Source: Methanolobus sp. UBA32
GTDB lineage: Archaea; Halobacteriota; Methanosarcinia; Methanosarcinales; Methanosarcinaceae
Reading direction: 5' to 3'
Assembly (NCBI GenBank): GCA_002507205.1
Contig: DAZF01000050.1
Location: forward strand, 31,133-95,132
DNA length: 64,000 nt
The notes beneath the pieces are model-generated. The model did no database searches. It was not told the origin of the DNA and worked only from the letters and a program-made list of their open reading frames with translations. Positions 44,665 through 52,022 of the stretch are shown here, piece by piece. Position numbers and translations under genes: made by a program. The stretch's first letter is position 1. Every line of letters starts with the position of its first letter.

Positions 44665-46884
44665 GTGCACACTTCCGATATTTCCAACCCCGGAAGTGTT
44701 GCAAATGTCTCAACGTCTATGTATAACAAGTCTTTTGATGTATTAAAATGTATCGATTGTACAGAAAACTGTACGACCTGTCAACATAACCATAGTCTCA
44801 TCCATCAGCCTGAACAATCCCTGATTTCTCGATTCATCTCAATGATTCGAACTGTTTGTTCTCATGTTTCAAGAAAGATACGAAAATTGTTTTCCAAAGA
44901 GCAAACAGAACTTAATCCAAATCATTTTGATGACACAATTAATCTTGTCGATATGTTGTGTTCTGAAAATCTCTCAGAATCCAGAAATGACCTGTCATCA
45001 CAAGACTTTTCCGAGCTTTTCAGGCTCCTTGATATAGATGTCTATGCATTAGACGAAATCAATATCAATCCGTCCGATAACGAATTTTCATTATTTTCCG
45101 AATCGCTATCAGTACCCGTAATTCCTCGTTCTTGCATTTCAAAAGCAACAGCAGAAGTCATCGAATCTTTTGCTCAAGAACAAGCAAAATCCACTCCTGA
45201 CCCCTTCTCATGTCCTGATGTTCTAAGTCACTTAGAAAATCTTCTAAAACAGGCTAAATATCCTAAGTCATTCTACTGTGACTGCATCACATATCATGAC
45301 GTGAATCACGTCCCATTCAACGATGGTGTCAAAGACCACCTAACGAGTATCTGCAATCTCAAGGTTAATGGTGTTCTATCCGTTAATCCTGACAGGGCTT
45401 CATGGTACGCCAAGCAGGGTTATATCAATGACTGTTCCCGTGAAAACAAGGCACAAGCATACATTACCGTCACAAAGCGGAATGTGAAATCTGGTGACCT
45501 CCATGAGTACAAGTTCCATCCTGTAGACCGATACTCACCTGAAGGTAAGGAGAAAAAATATAATGAATTCTTAGGGGTTATGAACTACATTATCAGTAAC
45601 GACATGCTTGATGATATCACCATGTTGACCTTCACTATATCCCCATTCGAACCCAAGACCATCGGTTCTGTCAACCCATACCCCACTTATGATTACATGA
45701 AACATGACAGGATGATAGCAGATGCTCGTGTCAAGCTCGAAGCTGAACTCAGACGCATTGATTCAGACCGCAAGCTACACCGTGGACGTGGACGACCCAA
45801 GAAAGAACAACCCTTCTCAACAATGTTCACCTACGAAGCCCACAAAAGCGGATTCCTCCACTGCAACGTGATGTTCAATCGTGTCCTCACTCACAAAGAA
45901 CGTGAAAGACTCATAGCCTATTTCACCAACAATTGCTGTGGCAACAAAGACGGAATTCACTTCGGAAGCCTATGTCAAGGCTATGTACAACACGCTTGTT
46001 ACAAGAGATATGAAGGCGTGTACCTGAACCTCCGCAATGTGGAAAGACTACGAAAACGCAAGAACCTTACCTATGAGAAGGAATTCGGTCAGATGTTCAG
46101 ATACCAATTCAAGTCATTCAAGGGTGTTGACCCTGACCACGAATATGCACAACGGTTCGCTGAAGGTAGGATTGAATTCAGGAACAAGAGGTGCAATATC
46201 GAGTACAAAGGTATTCGTATGTCCGGTATAACAGGACCGTGGCACAAAATGGCTATCGAGCTACGTGATACACCTGATGCCGATAAGGTCACTGAAGAAG
46301 ACCTATATGTCACCCTCCGAGTAGTATTCACATGGTGCGACAGAGACAAAATCACTTGGCAACACCCTGAATATAGAGAGATAATGAAGACCCTTAATGA
46401 TGTCAAAGATGAAGGAACTGTTCTAAAAGAGCGTCCGAAGTGTGACCACATTGACCATAGCACGATTGACCCAAGTACGGTAACAAAAGATGAGTATATC
46501 ATAGCTTTGCATGGTGTTGAATTCTGGAAAATATGTCAACAGACGAATACTGTGATACCCGATTGCTACCTACTGGAAGATGGAGAGAGCTTCAAACCTG
46601 ACAAGACCATTATTGCAGCATGTTCACCATCATTACCACCGCTTCAAACGATTAAGCCCGGAATTCGGATATATCATGGAAAATGTGATAACGGTATCTC
46701 ACTGCCTTGCATCCGAGATGTTAAGGTCGATATGTCACAAGGTCCACGTGTAGCCATGCCTGTGCCCCCATCCGTTCAGACCGAACCAGAAGAAAGCGAA
46801 TATGCATATGATTTCGATATCGGGATGACAAAAGCATTGGTTCCAGTGTCCCAATGTTTCATACCTGTGGGATGTGAATGTTAA
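44665..46884 (+). CDS. Large candidate rolling-circle replication initiator (Rep)
   Basis: 739 residues from GTG 44665; an ATG at 44719 is an alternative. N-terminal Cys/His cluster CIDCTENCTTCQHNH (29-43), unrelated middle, then MLTFTISPFEP (320-330) as motif 1, HKSGFLHCNVMF (393-404) where the HUH metal motif would be (His399, Asn401), and MFRYQFKSFKG (477-487) with a YxxK (Tyr480, Lys483) as the nicking tyrosine. An AT-hook-like RGRGRPKKE lies at 373-381. No family recognised with certainty; relaxase or Rep are both possible. Confidence 0.55.
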   Translation: MHTSDISNPGSVANVSTSMYNKSFDVLKCIDCTENCTTCQHNHSLIHQPEQSLISRFISMIRTVCSHVSRKIRKLFSKEQTELNPNHFDDTINLVDMLCSENLSESRNDLSSQDFSELFRLLDIDVYALDEININPSDNEFSLFSESLSVPVIPRSCISKATAEVIESFAQEQAKSTPDPFSCPDVLSHLENLLKQAKYPKSFYCDCITYHDVNHVPFNDGVKDHLTSICNLKVNGVLSVNPDRASWYAKQGYINDCSRENKAQAYITVTKRNVKSGDLHEYKFHPVDRYSPEGKEKKYNEFLGVMNYIISNDMLDDITMLTFTISPFEPKTIGSVNPYPTYDYMKHDRMIADARVKLEAELRRIDSDRKLHRGRGRPKKEQPFSTMFTYEAHKSGFLHCNVMFNRVLTHKERERLIAYFTNNCCGNKDGIHFGSLCQGYVQHACYKRYEGVYLNLRNVERLRKRKNLTYEKEFGQMFRYQFKSFKGVDPDHEYAQRFAEGRIEFRNKRCNIEYKGIRMSGITGPWHKMAIELRDTPDADKVTEEDLYVTLRVVFTWCDRDKITWQHPEYREIMKTLNDVKDEGTVLKERPKCDHIDHSTIDPSTVTKDEYIIALHGVEFWKICQQTNTVIPDCYLLEDGESFKPDKTIIAACSPSLPPLQTIKPGIRIYHGKCDNGISLPCIRDVKVDMSQGPRVAMPVPPSVQTEPEESEYAYDFDIGMTKALVPVSQCFIPVGCEC

Positions 46885-47577
46885 AATTGTACCGAAAATC
46901 CTGCGATTTAAGCCCTTCAAATGTCTCAGACATAGTATGACACCAATTTACTGAAGTTATCTTCACACAGGCAGAATTCACAGGCAAATCCGGCTTATTG
47001 TCCTAATGTTCATATCAGAGCTTCAAATCACTCAAAATGCAAGTACGATAAATACAAAGACTTCATTCTACTATCCAACTATTCTTAAAACCCTAATACC
47101 TCAAAGAGATATTATTATACCTTCAACGTATCGTAGTTTTTTGAAATCGTGATATCTCAAGGGTATGCTTGACCACCACATCTGAGACGTATCCCACAAT
47201 TGCCCTGTTCCCACATCCAACAACCACCAAAACCCGCAACAATTGACATGATAGGCATAGTCACCGACTGCATGAAATCAATCCTGAATCCCATACACGT
47301 ATATTGTTATTGGGCGCCATGAACATACCACCTTCACAGAACCACTATCCCCTATCGCCATGCTATTCTCAATCGCTTCGTGGTATCATACTTTTCGCTA
47401 TCGGCTAAATGTTTATATGGTTCTGAATCAATGAAGTAGTGGCATTATTCACCAACATACCATATGCGGGTCTCATCACGCCCGCCACCAGCCATCAAAT
47501 GGGTGCAGGTTCTCTTACCAGCCTGCACCCCTTACCTCATACCATAATACCTTGACCTGAGAATAGACCTGATACAC
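46885..47577 (+). other. Long structured non-coding region
   Basis: About 690 bp with no gene. TTTATATGG (47411-47419) is a TATA element. Just downstream are two hairpins, GCGGG/CCCGC (47466-47485) and GGGTGCAGG/CCTGCACCC (47501-47530), about 50 bp before the next gene's start. The rest is mixed, with ATACCTCAAAG at 47098-47108 resembling motifs near 49.8 and 50.5 kb. Confidence 0.45.
47466..47530 (+). ncRNA. Two-hairpin leader or small RNA
   Basis: Perfect 5-bp and 9-bp GC-rich stems in tandem, starting about 27 bp after the expected transcription start of the TATA element at 47411. Either a 5' leader of the gene at 47578 or an independent RNA. Confidence 0.4.
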
Positions 47578-48153
47578 ATGGCGACCCCCATAAAAGCAAT
47601 CATCCTCCCGTTCCTTCTCAAGCAAGGTGAAACAGCAACGGAAAAGGTGGGAGTGAGTGCAAGAGTCTTATTCTCCATTTCCGGGCATAGAAACTGGAAT
47701 AATTTCCGGTCAGGTTTATCGAAACTTGTCGAAAGGAACTTTCTATCCGTGGACAAAAGTCAGACACCGCACCGTTTTTATCTCACACCCAGAGGAACAG
47801 CCCATGCAAAAGACAGTGCCCTCGCCTTGAAGGAAGCCCGTGAAGCCCGAAGAAGGATACTTGGACTCGATGCAGAGCCGGAACCTGTCAAGGTCAAGGT
47901 ATCCGTGAAGCGGAAAGTCAGGAAAGCAACTGAAAGGGTAGAACCCGAACCGGCGAAAGCACCTGAAGCACCGGTGACACTTGAAGAAGAACTTAGACAG
48001 AAGCTACACCGTGGACCCTTGACCCTTGATGACATCAGACTCATGACACGAGAACACGATTATTTCACAATCCGGGACCATCTCAGGGAATTCATCAAGG
48101 ACGGGACAGTTGTATTCGATATAGATGCAGGTCCGGCATATAGGATGGTGTGA
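47578..48153 (+). CDS. Unrecognised protein with two predicted winged-helix regions
   Basis: 191 residues. The N-terminal region (about 1-75, including SGHRNWNNFRSGLSKLVERN and HRFYLTPRGTAHA) looks like a wHTH with a wing, the middle is a Pro/Glu/Lys linker with PEPVKVKVSV repeats, and the C-terminal region (about 135-191: LHRGPLTLDDIRLM, REFIKDGTVVFDI) is a second wHTH. Probable DNA-binding protein of the element. Ends 4 bp before the next gene. Confidence 0.6.
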   Translation: MATPIKAIILPFLLKQGETATEKVGVSARVLFSISGHRNWNNFRSGLSKLVERNFLSVDKSQTPHRFYLTPRGTAHAKDSALALKEAREARRRILGLDAEPEPVKVKVSVKRKVRKATERVEPEPAKAPEAPVTLEEELRQKLHRGPLTLDDIRLMTREHDYFTIRDHLREFIKDGTVVFDIDAGPAYRMV

Positions 48154-48157
48154 ACCA

Positions 48158-48382
48158 ATGACAAGACCTATAGAGGAACAGGTTCTTAGCACGCTACTGT
48201 ATGGTCCAATGACCCTTGAGGAACTCCGTGCTGAACTTGACCATGATTCAGAGATACCTTTTATCATCCTGCACTTCATCCGTCTGGGATATGTCAGACG
48301 TGAAGAGGACACTTACAGACTCTCGAAAGCAGGTGATATCTGTATTACTTCAGTGCAAGAACAGCAAGCTCCGACCCCTTAA
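48158..48382 (+). CDS. Small winged-helix protein
   Basis: 74 residues. EEQVLSTLLYGPMTLEELRAEL is the helix-turn-helix and FIRLGYVRREEDTYRLSKAG the wing. It resembles the C-terminal domain of the preceding protein (GPLTLDDIR vs GPMTLEELR). ATG at 48158 with GGTGTG upstream. Likely regulator. Confidence 0.6.
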   Translation: MTRPIEEQVLSTLLYGPMTLEELRAELDHDSEIPFIILHFIRLGYVRREEDTYRLSKAGDICITSVQEQQAPTP

Positions 48383-48720
48383 GCTATCCCGAAAATACAA
48401 CCACATCGCTGAGGATTGCTCTCAATCGATTCTAACAAGACTTAATTTCACAGGACCTATGACCTGAAATATTATTTTTATCCTCATTTTGCAGGGGTTT
48501 CATGGGTGATTTCAGGGTATATTTTCATCCTGATATTTCCCTGATTTTCACAGATATTCCAAAATCCAACCCCGTCCAAGTGATTTCAATCTATCATTTT
48601 GCTATAATCAATATAGCTCAAAGGGATAGCAGTCTCCACTATGGTATGCAAATCTATATATCCATTTCAAACATCTTTGAAACCACTAGACAGCAATGCT
48701 GTCGATTATGAGGGATTTTG
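48383..48720 (+). other. Non-coding gap with promoter of the next gene
   Basis: About 340 bp, AT-rich. TCTATATATCC (48653-48663) is a TATA element about 60 bp before ATG 48721. I see no gene or long repeat. Confidence 0.4.
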
Positions 48721-49641
48721 ATGAAGAAATTTAGAGATTGCCAACTTAAAGGAATTATTCTACAATGCTTAGTTGATGAAGATAAGACATCAGAACAGAT
48801 ATATCAGCATATCAATATTCCCGATTATCCAAAGCAGCACCTATTTTCAGAATTATATGCTCTCAAGCGTAGGGGTTACCTTTCAAGAGATGCTAAAACC
48901 CGCACCTATCGACTCAATAAGAAAGCTCATGAGCATGTGGCAAATCCTTATATTTCAATTCAGAAACGCAGAGATAACATCCAACTGAAAGTTAATGCTA
49001 TCCTTGAGAATGAAGAGGTTTTCAAGCAAGCTGTTCGGGTAGAGGTCGAGAACCGCATTGGCTCAGGTGGAAATCATGTCTCATCCGGTCATGGTGGTCC
49101 GATATCACAGCCTGCAAGCTCCGTGAACGATGAAGCAGTGCAGAAGCTGCTTCAGGCTAAGGATGTAGAAATAGAGAAGCTCCAAAGGTATGTCCTGCAT
49201 CTGAGACGGGAATCTCAGTCACAGTCACCACAGAATCCACAGACTGCACAACCAAGTACAACATTATCACCAGAACAACAGCAGCAACAACAGCAGAAAC
49301 AGAAGGATGAAAGGCAAAGAATCAGACGGAGAAGACGCATTTCAGAGTTCTACGCAAGCCGCAACCTTCCAATTGATGCACGGTTTCTGGCTGAGTGGAA
49401 TCGTGGCAATGATAATCCTATCGGAGTCTACAAGTTTAAATTTAAGGGCTGGTGGTCAAAAAATAGCCTCGCCGTGATTGGACGGTCAAATCCTGAGTTG
49501 TCAAGAAAACATGTACTTGACAAGCCATTAGACCAACGAGGACTAATGATGGCGAACATCAGGATTACTGGTATGGACCAATCAGGTATATCCATTGCAG
49601 CACCAGCTTTACAGGACGGGAAAGGTCGTCTCCGATACTGA
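48721..49641 (+). CDS. Element protein: winged helix, coiled coil, polyglutamine and basic domain
   Basis: 306 residues, not recognised. N-terminal wHTH (about 8-60: LKGIILQCLVDEDKTSEQIY and LYALKRRGYLSRDA), a helix NEEVFKQAVRVEVENRI, a coiled coil EKLQRYVLHLRRE, a Ser/Gln/Pro linker with a run of nine Gln, a basic patch QRIRRRRRISEF, and a C-terminal globular part (FYASRNLPIDARFLAEW, VYKFKFKGWWSK). Could be a partition or DNA-organising protein. Ends in a terminator hairpin. Confidence 0.6.
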   Translation: MKKFRDCQLKGIILQCLVDEDKTSEQIYQHINIPDYPKQHLFSELYALKRRGYLSRDAKTRTYRLNKKAHEHVANPYISIQKRRDNIQLKVNAILENEEVFKQAVRVEVENRIGSGGNHVSSGHGGPISQPASSVNDEAVQKLLQAKDVEIEKLQRYVLHLRRESQSQSPQNPQTAQPSTTLSPEQQQQQQQKQKDERQRIRRRRRISEFYASRNLPIDARFLAEWNRGNDNPIGVYKFKFKGWWSKNSLAVIGRSNPELSRKHVLDKPLDQRGLMMANIRITGMDQSGISIAAPALQDGKGRLRY

Positions 49642-49662
49642 GGGTGACATTCTCACCCTTTC
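49641..49662 (+). terminator. Terminator after the 306-residue protein
   Basis: AGGGTGA-cattc-TCACCCT stem starting in the stop codon, followed by TTCG. T-tail is weak. Confidence 0.5.
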
Positions 49663-49812
49663 GATAAGCTGAAATTAACATGATGATAGGGATAATCGAT
49701 ATATGTATTCGAAAATACCCGGATATTCAGAGCAATATTACAACTTTATCAATGATACAGAAGGTACATTATGTATCATTTTGTAAATGAGACTTGATTT
49801 GCTGTTATTTTA

Positions 49813-49837
49813 AAACACGGATACCTTGAAGGTGTTT
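49813..49837. promoter_or_regulatory. Palindromic operator-like site upstream of the second recombinase
   Basis: AAACACGGATACCTTGAAGG-TGTTT: outer arms AAACAC and GTGTTT around ACCTT-ga-AGGT. A direct partial copy AAACACGGAGAATAC follows at 49851-49864, then the TATA element TATTTATACTC. Confidence 0.4.
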
Positions 49838-49896
49838 AATTTTGAAATAAAACACGGAGAATACGTATTTATACTCGTTGTATCATTTTTCTAAGT

Positions 49897-50475
49897 ATGT
49901 ACAGTAAAGAATGGTTACGAGTCGATGAAATCGAAAGTATGCTTGCATTACCGGACCTTTCAGAAAAATATGAGGTCTGGCTGCTCCTATTATATGTCCC
50001 TGCATTGCGAATTTCCGAGGCAATCAATGTCCGACTGAGAGATATCGACCTGAAAAGTGAGTCAATTGACATCTGGAAAGGAAAGGGTCATGCAGGTGAG
50101 CTTCAGAAAGTTCCCTGTGAAATCGGAACCCTCAAAAAAACAATTCGCTATGCAGAGCACTCAAACTTATGTCCGAACGACTACATCATGTTTTCCAACA
50201 AATCAAAACAAGTAACAAGAGGACACGTTTACAAAACTGTGAACAAAATTCTACATCAAATTAACGATGAAAAGACTATCGGCTGCCACTGTTTTAGACG
50301 AAGCCGGGCGCAGCATCTCCTTGATGCAGGTCTGCCTCTTGTATTCGTTTCTAAGCTATTACGTCACAAAAACCTGTCAACCACTATGCATTATTTGAAT
50401 GTCTCAGTGACGGATATCCAAAGAGAGATGTCCAAGATAACTGACCCTATGGACAGGATAGGAGCGGTGATTTGA
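49897..50475 (+). CDS. Catalytic-domain-only tyrosine recombinase
   Basis: 192 residues. All active-site boxes are present: PALRISEAI (Arg), HCFRRSRAQHLL (HxxR), LLRHKNLSTTMHYL (His and tyrosine). The long N-terminal core-binding part of integrases is missing, as in compact archaeal Xer-like or SSV-type enzymes. May resolve dimers, invert DNA or assist integration. Leaderless by its TATA position. Confidence 0.82.
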   Translation: MYSKEWLRVDEIESMLALPDLSEKYEVWLLLLYVPALRISEAINVRLRDIDLKSESIDIWKGKGHAGELQKVPCEIGTLKKTIRYAEHSNLCPNDYIMFSNKSKQVTRGHVYKTVNKILHQINDEKTIGCHCFRRSRAQHLLDAGLPLVFVSKLLRHKNLSTTMHYLNVSVTDIQREMSKITDPMDRIGAVI

Positions 50476-50503
50476 AACACAAATACCTCGGAGCGATGCG
50501 ATT

Positions 50504-51043
50504 ATGAATGAAAGTCTTAAATACTCACATTCCAAATCAATATCCATGACTGCAATTGACAATGACACAGCCGCCGTCCGGCTTGCATCCGCCACCACAG
50601 AGCTTGAAGACCTCAGGAAGTACTGGTCTAATCTCGCATGGTGGGAACGGAACATGTCCTTAGAAGCTGCTTTTGATTGTATCTTCGAAGTCCAGAACAT
50701 TGATGAATACAAAAGCAGATGTGAACTTATCATTGACAAGGCTGAGGAACTTGATGTTGAAAACATGGCGACATATCCGAGTGATGAAGAGCTTGAGAAC
50801 GACACCGACATGGACCTATACTACCAAGGAAATCCCCGACTACCTCAGGGGATGTGTGTGGACCTGATGCAACGCTTTTCATCCCCTGAAATAGCTGAAT
50901 TAGCGGACTATATGGGTGTAGATGCAGAAGAGCCACTTGATGTACTATTGGAACTTAACAATCGTTCTATGGCTACTTATTATGCTCTCAGGAACCGTAT
51001 CGGTGAGATGGTCAAGGGTCAAATACAGTATGCACAGGCTTGA
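50504..51043 (+). CDS. Acidic element protein of unknown function
   Basis: 179 residues, very acidic and helical. Trp-rich start LRKYWSNLAWWERNMSLE, a segment DEELENDTDMDLYYQG, and SPEIAELADYMGVDAEEPLDVLLELN. No family recognised. Preceded by a copy of the AAACAC-N2-ATACCT motif at 50475 and GGAG as SD; possibly co-regulated with the recombinase. Confidence 0.55.
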   Translation: MNESLKYSHSKSISMTAIDNDTAAVRLASATTELEDLRKYWSNLAWWERNMSLEAAFDCIFEVQNIDEYKSRCELIIDKAEELDVENMATYPSDEELENDTDMDLYYQGNPRLPQGMCVDLMQRFSSPEIAELADYMGVDAEEPLDVLLELNNRSMATYYALRNRIGEMVKGQIQYAQA

Positions 51044-51063
51044 GACCAAATATCAAAGGGTAG

Positions 51064-51378
51064 CTACCTCCGCTCCCACACCACAGGTGCTCCCGTTCCA
51101 GTCATTGACGACCTACTGTCGTCACTTCTTTCTCTTACACACATAGGAGGAAATTTATTCTTGAATATAGCTTTTCTCGAACAATATGTCCCATCAACGA
51201 ATAATATATTCTTGCACTTGCTGCTATCGATTGTCCGACTTTTCGAGATGAAATAAGTATCATCCTCAATGAAATGATACTCGGAACCGGACAGGACGAC
51301 AGCCGGAAAGTCTATCCTTAGTACACTCGGACCGGACCGACAAAATACGCATGTAGAGACGTGATGAAGAATAATTCT
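51064..51378 (-). CDS. Possible Cys-containing small protein
   Basis: Up to 115 residues (ATG at 51411) or 104 (ATG at 51378). Contains TCVFCRSG and KCKNILFVDGTYCSRK, a possible metal site. No recognisable family and no strong SD. Convergent with the acidic protein gene. Either a real accessory gene or a chance ORF. Confidence 0.3.
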   Translation of the reverse strand, partial: RIILHHVSTCVFCRSGPSVLRIDFPAVVLSGSEYHFIEDDTYFISKSRTIDSSKCKNILFVDGTYCSRKAIFKNKFPPMCVRERSDDSRSSMTGTGAPVVWERR

Positions 51379-51561
51379 CATTGGTGGTCCATGTCGTGAA
51401 TACAGGGGCATATCCTCTCTGAGACATGAGATAATGGTCTGACTTAAAGATGATGTCCAAGGTCAATATATGCCCTTAGAAGCGAAATATGAAATTATAA
51501 TGTTATTTTTATAAATAAGATTCGTGCTGCACTGGCGGAGTCAGTGAACAGTATTAACCAC

Positions 51562-51650
51562 GGTCCACAAGGTCCACGGGGGTGTCTGTGTGGATGTGGG
51601 GAGCATCTGCCGTAACTGGGGATTAGGTGGACAAAGTGGATGAGGTGGAC
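51562..51650. repeat. GGTCCAC repeat cluster
   Basis: GGTCCAC at 51562 and 51571 in one direction, and its complement GGTGGAC at 51626 and 51644 with a variant GTGGAT at 51636. Two facing groups of short iterons about 50 bp apart near the right end. Possible Rep, partition or recombinase accessory site. Confidence 0.45.
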
Positions 51651-51803
51651 TGAAACACAGAGGAGGGCTGATTGATTAGCCTGATGTCGATTCTATGATT
51701 AGGACTACTTCACACAATACATCATAATGCCAGGACAAACGATAATACAACAAAAATAGCTCGCTTGCTTTTGAAAATTCATATTGAAATATATCAATAA
51801 TTG

Positions 51804-51819
51804 ATTATGCCTACAAAGG
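51804..51819 (+). repeat. Right arm repeat
   Basis: ATTATGCCTACAAAGG, the inverted partner of 42278-42293 (15 of 16 matches). Confidence 0.6.
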
Positions 51820-51826
51820 TCAACCG

Positions 51827-51839
51827 ATAATAGTAACTA
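51827..51839 (+). repeat. attR core of the integrated element
   Basis: ATAATAGTAACTA, direct copy of the attL core, 7 bp after the right arm repeat. Confidence 0.6.
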
Positions 51840-52022
51840 ACCATATAAGAGGGTTTCATACTTAAATGACTGTAAAACATTATATGCTCAAAAGATACTA
51901 TATAAAATCCTTACCACACATACTAATGAATAATGTTAAGTAAAAGTATAAACTAAACTAAATCAGGGAGAGGAAATTTCATATAAACTTAGAGCATAAA
52001 CGCTCTCTTTGTTGCCATAGCA

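Larger units (their letters stand above)
42257..51836. mobile_element. Integrated plasmid-like element, about 9.6 kb
   Basis: Bounded by the direct core repeat, with 16-bp arm sequences inside each end (42278-42293 and 51804-51819) that are inverted copies. Contents: integrase, origin-like region, RHH repressor, Rep candidate, winged-helix proteins, a second recombinase and two unknown genes. Codon and base use differ from the flanks (more His/Cys-rich and AT-rich proteins, and non-coding stretches of 250-690 bp). Genes next to it are ordinary core genes. Integrated between genes, not into a tRNA. Confidence 0.75.
51044..52022 (+). other. Right end of the element and flank, mostly non-coding
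   Basis: Contains a possible - strand gene (51064-51378), the GGTCCAC repeat cluster (51562-51650), the right arm repeat (51804-51819), attR core and then chromosomal flank up to the KaiC-like gene. ATATAAAC (51980-51987) may be that gene's TATA element. Confidence 0.45.

Noticed and set aside
44054-51836. Possible CRISPR array or defence island inside the element
   Set aside because: I found no regularly spaced identical repeats, cas, restriction or toxin-antitoxin genes; the repeats present are short and operator-like or origin-like.
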